Of a DNA stretch of 64,000 bases, positions 16,671 through 26,403 are shown in pieces (within the stretch, counting starts at the first letter, position 1; each line of letters opens with the position of its first letter). Source of the stretch: CAYYYG01 sp964591375. GTDB lineage: Bacteria; Patescibacteriota; Microgenomatia; UBA1406; GWC2-37-13. Location of the stretch: positions 1 through 64,000 of the forward strand of contig CAZQAU010000005.1 of assembly GCA_964591375.1 (NCBI GenBank). The letters run 5' to 3'. A program made the position numbers and the translations under genes. The notes under the pieces are model-generated. The model was not told where the DNA came from, did not search any database, and was given only the letters and a program-made list of their open reading frames with translations.

Positions 16671-19346
16671 TTAAACCATGAAATACTTTGTTTTTTCGCG
16701 TTGTCTGAGACGGTTAAAAAATAAAGCACTGGCTTCGACAACATTGTTATAAAGAGAATCTCCTTCATTGAGTTTTTCCTTGGCACTGGTTATGTAATCG
16801 TCAGCTTTCATAATATCACCAAATTCGTTCAATTCTTCGAATCCGTCTTCTACATATTGCAGAGCGGTTCTGTATGCATTCATGTAAGAACTTTTTTGTT
16901 TTTCCACATAGTTTTTCCCTTGTGCAGCCGTTATTTTGTCTTCTGCACCAACAAAATGATTGACATTGAAAAACGCTTCAAATTCGAGTGCTTTATTTAC
17001 ATGAGCACGGATATCTTCTTGTAATTTGTCTAATAAATTGTAAAGCACTTCAGTTTGATCCACTTCCAAGCATATGAAGGCGTTTCCTCCTTTGGTTGAT
17101 TCTGGTTGATTACTTATGTTTGCACTTGATGGAGAGTTATTTTTAGCCGTCAATGTTTCTTCTTCAATTTCATAATCTTCCAGTAATTTTTTAAGAACCA
17201 TCTTTGCCAAATTAATATGTCTTTCTGCATTGGTCAATGCTGATTTGTTCATAGTACTAACAATAGTTATATCCTGAAGCGAGTTCAGTCCTGCTCTGGC
17301 TTCATCCAAATGATGCTCGATTGTTGCTTGATAGGCAAGAACGTTTCCTACTGATCCTAATGCAATTTGGTTCAAATCCGGATCAGTATAAACCTTTTCA
17401 AACACGACCACAAATTTTTTTGTCATATCAGAAATCTTGTTTATTTCGTCAAATCCGGACTGCACAAGATTCTGTATGGTTCCTACATCAGTAATAACTT
17501 TAATTTCTGGCTTGATATCCAATTCAACAATACGAGCAAATTGCTTTTCGGCTTTCTTTGATTTGTTGTAAAGAGCAACCACATTTTGGAAATATGTCAC
17601 ATATGAACTAATGGTGGACGGTGCCATTACTTTAACGTTTTTATACATCATTTCTGAATTGGAAATCGCTGCTCTTGTCTCGTCTATGTCAAATTTCAAC
17701 TGGTCTTTTATTTGCATCAGTTGTTTGATTTCTTCAGAATCCATATTTTTTGAAACAGTGTTAAAGGTAGTTTGCTCCGATTCTAAAATTTGCTCCATCT
17801 CCATAAAATGAGCCTGCATTCTAATAATATATGTTTTTGCAGCATCAATATACTGCTGTCTTTCAGGATCGTCACTGCGTTCATCCGGACTTTTTAAGGC
17901 TTTAGGCCATTTCGTATATCGGATTTGAGCAAGATTTATATCGATTGAAGCATGAATGTCGTTCAATTCCGTATTTTTTGAAGAAGCATCTTCGAAATTC
18001 TTGGGTTCTAATATTTTTTCGTATAAATCTTCCGCTTTTTTGTGCTGATCTGTAATCTCAAGAAGTTTGGTTCTAAATACTTCCAAAAAGTTGGAAACTA
18101 CCGCTTCATCTGCAAGAGTAAATGCTTCTACATATGAGGCATTGTCTGCTCTTTCTACCAACAGTTTAAAAAGAGTGTTTGCTTCAAAATATGTTAAGGT
18201 AATATCATCCAAAACTCCCAAGGCTTTTTCTTTCAAATTAACCAAGTCTTTTAATTGTTGTTTTGTATAGATGTATGCAGGCAACACTTTGAGTTTCAAT
18301 TGAGGAGGAGATGATTCAGGTAATGAACTCGATGGATTTCCTGATTCAGAGGGAGTCTTGGTACTTTCTTCATACACCTTAAAAGCAGCAGGCGATACTC
18401 TAGGAGTAATTACTCTAAATGGAGACAATTCTATAATGTCTTTAAAAATTCCTTCCAGTGTTCCAATAACACCAGGATTTGCTTGCAATGCCTCGATGTG
18501 TTCTTTTGGCATAGGATTACGTTTGTAGTTGGTTTCTGCATAATAGCTTCCAGGTTTAAACTCTAAATATTCGTGGTCAATAGCAATAAAATCTACTCCT
18601 AGCACTACATATTTGTCTCCAAATCGCGCAGTGTTAAACAGCTTTACATATCTGTCAAATAGAGTCTGTACTTCTTTGCCAAGTCCAACTCCACTAGCCA
18701 CCTGTTGCCAGCGCAAAACTCTTCCTACAGATACAGTAGGCCTAGGTTTTGTGTTGCGAGCAAGTTCAATCAAATATGAGACCCCATTGACACGAACAAC
18801 AATCCATCCAGTTGAATAATACACAGCTTTGTATTTGGCGGCTAAACGTACAAGATCAGTATCTTCAAAGACAGTCGAAGAAATTTGCTTAAAAGCATTT
18901 AAAAATATGTCCGTCAATCCCAAAAATGTTCTTGCAGCTATTGTAATCGGAGCAGTCACAATACTTGCAATGGTTTCTGGTACAGATGGAGTTGTCGGTG
19001 CAGAAGGAGTAGCTGGAGTAGAAACAGTGCTTGCAATTGTTGGCAAATTCGTTGCCGGAACCGTAGGCTTAGAAATTGCAGGAGGAATTACTTGAGGCGG
19101 TTGTTGATTTATCAATGTATTTAATACAGACAATGACGAATCATCTGAAGAAGATTCTGGGGTTGATTCATCAGAAGACGATGGAGGAGTAGAATCTGCT
19201 GTAGCAGACTCTGGCTCACTCGAAATTTCTTGGGGCTGATCGTTTGAAGGAGTCTCGTTTAATATCTTTTCTGCCACAAACAAATCAACTTCCTCTTCTT
19301 CGTCTTCATCTTCAGGTATTTTTGCAAACAACGGAACTTCTGCCAT
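16671..19346 (-). CDS. Large coiled-coil protein, possibly second exon of a longer gene
   Basis: This 891-residue open frame has no recognised family. Residues 1-120 are disordered, first acidic then Ser/Pro/Thr-rich. Residues 130-330 look globular (TGWIVVRVNGVSYLIEL), and residues 370-880 are almost entirely helical with heptad-like spacing. A structural virion or tegument-like protein is plausible. The upstream 729-residue gene ends 44 bases away in a similar Pro/Ser/Glu-rich linker. A GT-AG interval (19340-19422) would join the two in frame into about 1608 residues. If so, this ATG is an internal codon. Standing alone is the default reading. Confidence 0.82.
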   Translation of the reverse strand: MAEVPLFAKIPEDEDEEEEVDLFVAEKILNETPSNDQPQEISSEPESATADSTPPSSSDESTPESSSDDSSLSVLNTLINQQPPQVIPPAISKPTVPATNLPTIASTVSTPATPSAPTTPSVPETIASIVTAPITIAARTFLGLTDIFLNAFKQISSTVFEDTDLVRLAAKYKAVYYSTGWIVVRVNGVSYLIELARNTKPRPTVSVGRVLRWQQVASGVGLGKEVQTLFDRYVKLFNTARFGDKYVVLGVDFIAIDHEYLEFKPGSYYAETNYKRNPMPKEHIEALQANPGVIGTLEGIFKDIIELSPFRVITPRVSPAAFKVYEESTKTPSESGNPSSSLPESSPPQLKLKVLPAYIYTKQQLKDLVNLKEKALGVLDDITLTYFEANTLFKLLVERADNASYVEAFTLADEAVVSNFLEVFRTKLLEITDQHKKAEDLYEKILEPKNFEDASSKNTELNDIHASIDINLAQIRYTKWPKALKSPDERSDDPERQQYIDAAKTYIIRMQAHFMEMEQILESEQTTFNTVSKNMDSEEIKQLMQIKDQLKFDIDETRAAISNSEMMYKNVKVMAPSTISSYVTYFQNVVALYNKSKKAEKQFARIVELDIKPEIKVITDVGTIQNLVQSGFDEINKISDMTKKFVVVFEKVYTDPDLNQIALGSVGNVLAYQATIEHHLDEARAGLNSLQDITIVSTMNKSALTNAERHINLAKMVLKKLLEDYEIEEETLTAKNNSPSSANISNQPESTKGGNAFICLEVDQTEVLYNLLDKLQEDIRAHVNKALEFEAFFNVNHFVGAEDKITAAQGKNYVEKQKSSYMNAYRTALQYVEDGFEELNEFGDIMKADDYITSAKEKLNEGDSLYNNVVEASALFFNRLRQREKTKYFMV

Positions 19347-19390
19347 GTATGGTAATCAATAAATTATTATCAAGGTTCCTTTTTTTGGTG

Positions 19391-21580
19391 TTATATATTA
19401 TGTATTTTAGTTTTATAATTACCTTGTTTTTGAATATTTTTATTTATTTTTTCTAGGCTTTCTGGTGGAGTCTGTTCCGTCTCTGAAAAAGGTTTTGTGG
19501 CAACAAATGAAGGGGATGATTCAGGAGATATAGTTTCTATTAAGGGAGGAATATCTACGTCTGGCAATCCAGGAGATGGTGGCTCTTGGCTTATGCTTGG
19601 ATTGGAAGATAAATCAAAAATAGAAGTGTTTTCAAATATTTCTTCTTCGTCGTTTTCTTGGTTCGCCAACTTTTCCAAATCGGGTATAGAGATACTTGAT
19701 TCAGCTGTGTTCGAAAATAAGAATTCTGCATCCGTATTTCCTTGGGTGTAATAATCAATATATTGTTGCCCATTTTCTTCAGTCAGTGTTTGTTTTGTAA
19801 GATTTAATATTTTTTCATATTCAGAAGCAAACGCAGGATTGTTCCATCTAAATTTGTTCAATACTGCAGTGTTGTCAACGTGAAATAAAGATTCGGTGAT
19901 ACTTCTGGATTTGTATATTGGTGCTGATTTCATGAACATTTTTAATTCAAGAGAATTAATATCGGTTCCATATCCAGTGCTTTTTGGTATAAAATGCAGT
20001 TCAGATACATATTGTTTGATAAACTCATTGCTATCAGTGTATGTTTTTAAAGTATCATATGGTTCACTTATAGAATTGCCCAGCAATTTTGGTTGTACAG
20101 GGAAATAAAACAGTTTGTTTATCTCGGACTCAGAAAAGTTTAGCATTTCCTTGAATTTGATATCAGAATTATCAATTTCCAAAAACGCCGTTTTGATAGA
20201 CAAAAATCTGTATAATCTAAGCAATGTAAGCCATGTGAATGTATTATATTCTGTGTTATTGTTTTGTATGATGTTCTGAGTAATGCCTCTTTGAAAATGT
20301 TTATCAAGAGGCTTCGATGCGTCTTTATCTGTTCTTCCAGTATACGGCTCAACGACATTATGTTGATAAAGCTCAATCAACGGAATCCGATTTTTGGTCT
20401 GATATGATTTAATAGCTTTTGATAAGGTGTCTGGTATAATATAAGAAAATCTGGAGGTATTGTGCATCAAAATCATAAATTTGAATATGGTTGAAATATA
20501 GTCCAGATTGTTTTCGGTCTTGTATCGTAATGCCTTGACGTTTCCTACTGCAGTAGGATTTGCAGTTTTTTTAACATACAGAATTTTAGAAAATTGATTG
20601 TTTCCGTTACAAGCAAACGCAATGAGTGGATTGTATGCATAAGGATAATTTTTTGTTCTTGTAATGATATCATAAATTGTTAATCTATCTGTATCTAACG
20701 TATCACTTGTGCTTAGAAAGTAACGTAGAGCTCGAGTTTCTTTGTCGGACCATAATAACAATACTTGAATGTTAAATATGTCTGTGATAAAATCCACACA
20801 CAACGCAGGTACGGGATTCAAGTTGTTGAAAATGAGAAGTCTGGAAATATAGGACTTGAATGCATAATATAAATTTTCATTGCTAGGAGTAGTATTAATG
20901 TAATCGGCAATGACTTCGGGAGAGGATACAAATACAAACTCTTTTTCAGCCACATTGAATTTAATAATTTGATCAAATAATGTTCCTATTGATTTAGGAA
21001 GAGTTTTGCTCCATGTTTTGTTTACGTAACTAACCCAAACTTTTACTGATTGCGGTGTAAGGTTTTTGATAACTCCGACCAAGTTTATAAATATATTGCC
21101 AATTTCTTCGGGAGTGATTTGTGTTTTGAAATTAGATTCAGAACGAACAAACGCTTTTTTGTTACTGACTCCATCGTAAATCAGTATCATTCGTATAAAA
21201 TCAATAATATTTGTAGTAGGAATCAAATCCCATTGAGGATAGTATTTATTGATTTTAGATCTAAGCGTCCTTATACTCAAAACACCTTTTTTGGTGATTG
21301 CTTCGGGCTTGACATCTTTGCTTTGTTGATACAAGTCCAAAACATGTGGATGGTATCCAATAGCTTCTATTAAAGAAAGTTTTTCATTCTTTTTCCAGTT
21401 TATATTGAGAATGGGCTGTAATTCTTCGAGCGAAACTGTGCGATTATCCAATTGTTCGTAAACGTTAGGATTCGTCTGTTTTGCTTTTTCTATTTCCTCA
21501 GGACTGGTATCATTGAGATATTTAGCAAATTTAGTATATTCAATATCCAAGTTTTTTATATCAATTGGTATTTCTTCCAT
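19391..21580 (-). CDS. Large hypothetical protein, possibly first exon
   Basis: This 729-residue protein is not recognised. Residues 1-600 are globular and helical with many aromatic and asparagine residues. The last 110 residues are disordered, acidic and rich in Pro and Ser. No membrane segment, nuclease or ATPase motif was found. Length and helical content would not exclude a portal-type structural protein, but there is no motif support. The final nine codons follow a possible GTAATT splice donor at 19422 that would link this frame to the 891-residue frame downstream. Confidence 0.82.
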   Translation of the reverse strand: MEEIPIDIKNLDIEYTKFAKYLNDTSPEEIEKAKQTNPNVYEQLDNRTVSLEELQPILNINWKKNEKLSLIEAIGYHPHVLDLYQQSKDVKPEAITKKGVLSIRTLRSKINKYYPQWDLIPTTNIIDFIRMILIYDGVSNKKAFVRSESNFKTQITPEEIGNIFINLVGVIKNLTPQSVKVWVSYVNKTWSKTLPKSIGTLFDQIIKFNVAEKEFVFVSSPEVIADYINTTPSNENLYYAFKSYISRLLIFNNLNPVPALCVDFITDIFNIQVLLLWSDKETRALRYFLSTSDTLDTDRLTIYDIITRTKNYPYAYNPLIAFACNGNNQFSKILYVKKTANPTAVGNVKALRYKTENNLDYISTIFKFMILMHNTSRFSYIIPDTLSKAIKSYQTKNRIPLIELYQHNVVEPYTGRTDKDASKPLDKHFQRGITQNIIQNNNTEYNTFTWLTLLRLYRFLSIKTAFLEIDNSDIKFKEMLNFSESEINKLFYFPVQPKLLGNSISEPYDTLKTYTDSNEFIKQYVSELHFIPKSTGYGTDINSLELKMFMKSAPIYKSRSITESLFHVDNTAVLNKFRWNNPAFASEYEKILNLTKQTLTEENGQQYIDYYTQGNTDAEFLFSNTAESSISIPDLEKLANQENDEEEIFENTSIFDLSSNPSISQEPPSPGLPDVDIPPLIETISPESSPSFVATKPFSETEQTPPESLEKINKNIQKQGNYKTKIHNI

Positions 21581-21710
21581 AGTTTTTGATAAAAAGTATT
21601 TTGTAAAAATATTTTGATTATAAAAAAATGTACATTGTTTTTACTATTTAAAATAAAACTAGTTTTTTTGGTAAAAACAAAGCCGTAAATATTTGGCAAT
21701 TAAAAATAAG

Positions 21711-22751
21711 ATGGAGGCACTTGGCAAAATAAAAACTGTCGCATACAAAACAATTGCTGTTTTTATTATATTATTTTGGATTCTGGGACGTTGGATTTTT
21801 AGGCCGGTATTCAAATACAATACTATTACATTTTTTAAACATTTTTCATTATATTTGGTCTGTCGAAAAAACAAAACAATAGATGAATGGTGGGGAATAT
21901 TTTGGTTAAACTGGGAAAAGTTAAAAGGAGATTTGAAGTATAGTGGCAAACGCATTGCTATACTAGTATTTGTTATTGGTGCAATATATATTGTTGTCCA
22001 AATAGGAATGCATTGGGTTATTTATCCATTATTATATACAACAAAATACCACGTGTTTGTTGCGCCCAAAATGGAGATTGTCTTGTTTGAAAACGAAAAC
22101 GAACTATCTCATGTGATGGGATGCAGTTGTGTTCCTTTGGATTCCATAGAAACCAAAAAAGGCATACTTACGTTCCACGAAAAAAACATTGTATTCAATC
22201 TTGACAATATTATGTATGTTCAAGAGAAATTGATTCAGCGGTTTGAGAACAAGGTGTCTTTTGTGACTCCAAAAATGTGGAAACCACTAGATGAATCAGA
22301 TAGGGACTTGTTACATGACATAGAATTTAATCCGTGTATTTTGTCAGTCAAAAAACCAAGTGGAGATATTATTCATTTAATAAATCCATTGATAGTTCAT
22401 GACAAGGAACTGGTGGAACAAAAACAAGTGGCAGAACCGAGTGCGATATTTGCATATGCAAATGCTATTAAAACGAATAGATTTACTAAGATCAAACTAA
22501 GGGCTATGGAATACAGACATAAAATGATTGATTTATGGGAAATTACGGATTTTAAGATGGCCGTACTCATTCAACACGCCTTGGACATTATGAGCGGTAG
22601 TATAGTAAACAAACTAGTTCCAATCAATGCCAATAAAACAGAGGAGAAAGTTGTTACAGATGCAAGTCCTGGTTACAAACGCACATTTATTGTGCAAGAA
22701 ACCAATGGAAAAGGAGAAATTGTTTACACTAAAGGAAAACTCGAACTTTAA
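21711..22751 (+). CDS. Membrane protein with two N-terminal helices
   Basis: This protein has 346 residues from the ATG at 21711; the in-frame TTG before it is rejected. It has hydrophobic helices at about 12-32 and 78-105, separated by a Trp-rich loop, and then a soluble domain of about 240 residues with strand-helix alternation. No family is recognised. The last 4 bases overlap the end of the convergent gene at 22748. Confidence 0.82.
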   Translation: MEALGKIKTVAYKTIAVFIILFWILGRWIFRPVFKYNTITFFKHFSLYLVCRKNKTIDEWWGIFWLNWEKLKGDLKYSGKRIAILVFVIGAIYIVVQIGMHWVIYPLLYTTKYHVFVAPKMEIVLFENENELSHVMGCSCVPLDSIETKKGILTFHEKNIVFNLDNIMYVQEKLIQRFENKVSFVTPKMWKPLDESDRDLLHDIEFNPCILSVKKPSGDIIHLINPLIVHDKELVEQKQVAEPSAIFAYANAIKTNRFTKIKLRAMEYRHKMIDLWEITDFKMAVLIQHALDIMSGSIVNKLVPINANKTEEKVVTDASPGYKRTFIVQETNGKGEIVYTKGKLEL

Positions 22752-23842
22752 AGTTCGTATTTATTCATTATTTGTTGCAATAAAATGTATATTTTTTTCA
22801 AGTACTCGACAAGCCAAGAATACTTTTGTTCATCTATAAACGCAATGTCTCCAATTGACCCGTCTTCTTCTATGTTAAAGCGTTTTTTACATTGTTCTAT
22901 ATTCAATTTTGTTCTTTTTCTAACAACATCATAAAAATAACTATCCACATTTTGCCCATATTTATCATACAGTATTTTTGGATCAAGAACAAATCCATTT
23001 GAAGTAAATGCATGTTGTCGTTCATAAGGAGTTTCTAGTGATCGAATGTTCATCGAAGCACATGATGCATAACCTTCTATATATGACTTCCTTAATGCTT
23101 CATAACTACTGGATGCAATGCATATCAGAAAATCTGCAAACATAGCTTCTATAGGTCTTTCTTTTGCCAATGTGTACCATTTCGATTGTATGTTTTGTTC
23201 GCTGTTTTCGTATATGCTTTTGATACGAGTGTTTAACAAAAATGTTGTAACAAACGAATTGATGCGAGGTGGTTTTTGGTATTCATCAAATAAAAGCAAT
23301 TGTATTGTGCTCTTGATTTCTTGTACAGGTGCGTCCACGTCCATATCATAATCTATTGATTGCGGGACGTTATGATTTAATGCATGTATTTCATTCAGTT
23401 TTGTATATAAATAGTTCATTCTTATGGATTTGTATTCTTCTGTTAATTTGGTATTGGAAATCAGTGTTCCAAATGGTACAATGTGTCCAAATAACAAAGC
23501 AGGGTCGTCTTGTCTGATTGCACCAAGAATAGACAATGACCTGTCATGGTTTTTTATATACAGTATCATTATCCCATTTGTAAATGTTATTTTTGATGTG
23601 GGTATAAAGACGGAACACATCTTCTTGGTTTGCGACTTGATTTTGTAGTTTGTGATGCATAGTATGTTACATATCTGATCTGTTATAGTTTGTTTTGTTT
23701 TGGACACCAACAATTTCCAAAAGTTTTCCATCTGAAGCTCTTCGTCAACAATATCTATATTCTTGTATGTGACAAATCCCAAATCGTTGATGCACATAAT
23801 ATCATTTGTCAATGGAGTAGCATATCTTTTTCTCTTCAACAT
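22748..23842 (-). CDS. Hypothetical protein, 364 residues
   Basis: This soluble-looking protein of 364 residues has no recognised family. The N-terminus is basic (MLKRKRY). The middle is mixed alpha/beta and the C-terminus helical. No transmembrane segment or catalytic motif was found. It diverges from the gene at 23984, and the 140-base shared gap contains several AAATATTTT-type words. Confidence 0.8.
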   Translation of the reverse strand: MLKRKRYATPLTNDIMCINDLGFVTYKNIDIVDEELQMENFWKLLVSKTKQTITDQICNILCITNYKIKSQTKKMCSVFIPTSKITFTNGIMILYIKNHDRSLSILGAIRQDDPALLFGHIVPFGTLISNTKLTEEYKSIRMNYLYTKLNEIHALNHNVPQSIDYDMDVDAPVQEIKSTIQLLLFDEYQKPPRINSFVTTFLLNTRIKSIYENSEQNIQSKWYTLAKERPIEAMFADFLICIASSSYEALRKSYIEGYASCASMNIRSLETPYERQHAFTSNGFVLDPKILYDKYGQNVDSYFYDVVRKRTKLNIEQCKKRFNIEEDGSIGDIAFIDEQKYSWLVEYLKKIYILLQQIMNKYEL

Positions 23843-23983
23843 AACCCACTTTTTATGCGTAAAAATATTTGATATTTTCGCTATATTTTTATATTGTTAA
23901 AAATTTGTTTCCGCTTACAAAGAAGTTTTTCAAAACCGACATAATTTATTATTATAATTTTCAATTTTTTTCACAAATCGACA

Positions 23984-24709
23984 ATGAGCACTTTACCTTT
24001 AGTTGCAAGGAATCCTGATGGGACAGCGGCATATCGAAGCAATGGCAAATCGTTTTCACTTGCACTTTTAGGCAAGAATGCGAATGTGGTCAAAAGCGGA
24101 TCACCGAAAGCAAAATCATCATACAAATACCAGAATCCACAGGAAATACAAACAAGTGACAAAATCAAACAAATGCAGAGCAGACAACCACAAAATCAAA
24201 TGAACAGAATTGCAGGACACACTCCTCACACACCAGCACCCAATCCAGTGCCAATTTTTACCGGAAACACATCGTCCTTTATTACAGTGATAAAATCAAA
24301 ACAACCAGATTCCCATGATCATCCCAATATGTTTGAGATTGATTTGTCAACATTTCCCAAAGAAAAACTAACTACATATAACGGAGTGAAAAGCATATAC
24401 GAAGCCATTCAAACAGAAACAGAGTTAATAGGACCACAGATCGCAAAAGAAACACATAATGGTTGGTTCAAAGACACTTTGATAGTACCAGTTCGCATCG
24501 ACAATGATTTGAAAGTATTTGATAGATTTATGGAATTGAGTCGTATGGTTATGCTTGACAATGCCGACTCAGGATGGAGATATCCTTATTCTAATAAAGG
24601 AACAAAGAACGAAGGAAAGCTGCCAGAATTGTATGATGATCCCATGAATAGCAGTATGTATTTCAGAAAGGTCTATTTTAATGGAGACCCATATAAGTTT
24701 TCAGCTTGA
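23984..24709 (+). CDS. Hypothetical protein with disordered basic N-terminus
   Basis: This 241-residue protein has no recognised family. Residues 1-100 are polar, rich in Lys, Gln, Asn and Pro, and probably disordered. Residues 105-241 look folded, with Trp and Tyr positions near the end. The start is preceded by TTTTTTTCACAAATCGACA. The word TTTTTCACAAATC also lies ahead of the genes starting at 44006 and 53893, which may mark a shared leader. Confidence 0.8.
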   Translation: MSTLPLVARNPDGTAAYRSNGKSFSLALLGKNANVVKSGSPKAKSSYKYQNPQEIQTSDKIKQMQSRQPQNQMNRIAGHTPHTPAPNPVPIFTGNTSSFITVIKSKQPDSHDHPNMFEIDLSTFPKEKLTTYNGVKSIYEAIQTETELIGPQIAKETHNGWFKDTLIVPVRIDNDLKVFDRFMELSRMVMLDNADSGWRYPYSNKGTKNEGKLPELYDDPMNSSMYFRKVYFNGDPYKFSA

Positions 24710-24789
24710 GTGTTTTATTTTTTGATGTTTTCAAAATGTTTGGGGTATATGTATCAAATCGTATAAATGATTATAATAAAGAAGTAAAA

Positions 24790-24999
24790 ATGTCATTCAA
24801 GTTTTTTTCTAACAAACCACAATATACATTTTCTTCTGATGTTACCAAAAACTCTCAAACTTGTGAAAAGTGCAAATCAATGTCTTTTGAAACCGAATAT
24901 GTGAAATGTCAAGAGCCTATAAGCAAAACGATGTTTTGGGTCTGCACAAAAGCGATTTTTCCTGGAAGTTACTGTGGTCATACAAATGCATTTAAATGA
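24790..24999 (+). CDS. TFIIS-like zinc-ribbon protein
   Basis: This protein has 69 residues from the ATG at 24790; in-frame ATGs upstream would only add a low-complexity leader. Residues 25-66 resemble the C-terminal zinc ribbon of TFIIS/RPB9-type factors. There is a CEKC knuckle (C25, C28), then about 20 residues, then QEPISKTMFWVC (C52), similar to the TFIIS loop with Glu-Pro, and CGHTNAF (C62). The second knuckle is C-x9-C instead of C-x2-C, so a short insertion separates the ligands. The usual Asp-Glu catalytic pair is only partly kept. A role in transcription elongation or RNA polymerase function is inferred. Confidence 0.68.
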   Translation: MSFKFFSNKPQYTFSSDVTKNSQTCEKCKSMSFETEYVKCQEPISKTMFWVCTKAIFPGSYCGHTNAFK

Positions 25000-25124
25000 A
25001 AGTATTTGTTTCAATAAGATCTGATTTTCAAAAAAAGTTTTTTGTATTTTTATAAATTAAATAATCTTTGCACTAAACTATATTGATACATAACATAAAA
25101 TTAAGCCAAGACATTTTTTTAAAT

Positions 25125-26288
25125 ATGGGTGCAACTAAATATTGGGGATTTAGTCCATTATTTGATTGCATTTCAACAACCACTATTGTGAGCAAATGGT
25201 CATTTGCAAACCTGTTCAGCGTTTTTAAAGCGACTATTACATGGATATGGATTTTTTTAATTTACTGTTGGGAAATATTTATTTTGGCAGAAGAGCCATA
25301 CTACAAAGGAGAAGAATTATTAATTCATGATGGAGACGGAGTGACTACAGCAATAGTGTTAACAAACAAGCCAGGGTTGCTGAAAAGATTAAAACCTGGA
25401 CAAACCCCATATTTAGTTAGCAAACACAAATCACAGAAAGAACAATTGGCAAATTTGAAACAACAAAAAATAGAATATCCTGTTTGGACGCCTGCTAGAT
25501 GGGGTCGATTTAGTATCGATGTTGGCTGGTGTTTTGTATTATGGATAGGAACGGGCGTTCGTATTATAATGGATGATGGCCATTTTTTTATGTATTATAC
25601 CAATTGGACATGGATATTCAATTTGATTTTCTACTCCATTGATTTTATAGGATTCATTGACTTTACAAACCAGGTGCATTTCTACAATATATACATTGTA
25701 CTATGGATGTTTGTTGCGCAAGTATCTGTAGTGTTTTGGGAGGTCAATTTCATTTTATATGAAGCACCTCAATTAATGACAGCCGAAGCCGATAAATATG
25801 GCTGGGGAGCTGTGATTGTAGGCGAAAAGCTTGTACATACTTTTCCTTATATTATTCTATTGTTTTGGCTATGGTGCACTTTCCCTGAGATCATAAGTGT
25901 TTTAAATACTTTTCCATGGATCAAGGGACGCAAAATGCGGTTTATTGGATATGTTGTAATGAACTATGCGTTTGCACATATGCCATTCTTGATATATATG
26001 GCCAATTTCGATTTCCAGGCTGTGTATCAAGTTACATATCCGTTTTGGTTTGGAGTCATTATGACAGAAATGCTGTTTTTGTTATTGGTTGTTTTGCCAC
26101 TTCTTGTATTATCTCCTATGCTCGCAAGACTAAGGAAAAATGCTTACAAACCGATACGAACAGCCAATCGGTTTAGGACATATCCGATCAGTGTAAAAAA
26201 GCAGCGAGTCAAACGCCCACACGTTGTATTTGATGTACAGTCTCCACAACCAATCGAAGGAAAAATCGAGCCTAATGAAAAACCATAG
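25125..26288 (+). CDS. Polytopic membrane protein
   Basis: This protein has 387 residues from the ATG at 25125; the earlier TTG is rejected. It has about six or seven hydrophobic helices, at roughly 36-55, 133-151, 160-183, 188-212, 240-265, 280-303 and 315-345. A soluble loop lies at about 56-130 and a basic tail after 350 (VKKQRVKRPH). Trp and Tyr are unusually frequent at the membrane borders. No transporter, channel or receptor signature was recognised. Confidence 0.8.
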   Translation: MGATKYWGFSPLFDCISTTTIVSKWSFANLFSVFKATITWIWIFLIYCWEIFILAEEPYYKGEELLIHDGDGVTTAIVLTNKPGLLKRLKPGQTPYLVSKHKSQKEQLANLKQQKIEYPVWTPARWGRFSIDVGWCFVLWIGTGVRIIMDDGHFFMYYTNWTWIFNLIFYSIDFIGFIDFTNQVHFYNIYIVLWMFVAQVSVVFWEVNFILYEAPQLMTAEADKYGWGAVIVGEKLVHTFPYIILLFWLWCTFPEIISVLNTFPWIKGRKMRFIGYVVMNYAFAHMPFLIYMANFDFQAVYQVTYPFWFGVIMTEMLFLLLVVLPLLVLSPMLARLRKNAYKPIRTANRFRTYPISVKKQRVKRPHVVFDVQSPQPIEGKIEPNEKP

Positions 26289-26403
26289 TTCATATATATT
26301 ACTGTATGTGTTTCATTTTCCCCAAAAAATGTATGTTTTAGTTTATTAATAAATTTTTTGAAGTCAAAAAGTCAGTTTCCATTTTTTTGCAACTGCAAAC
26401 AAA

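Noticed and set aside
19391..21580. Portal protein
   Set aside because: Length and helical content are compatible but there is no motif, so it was not called.
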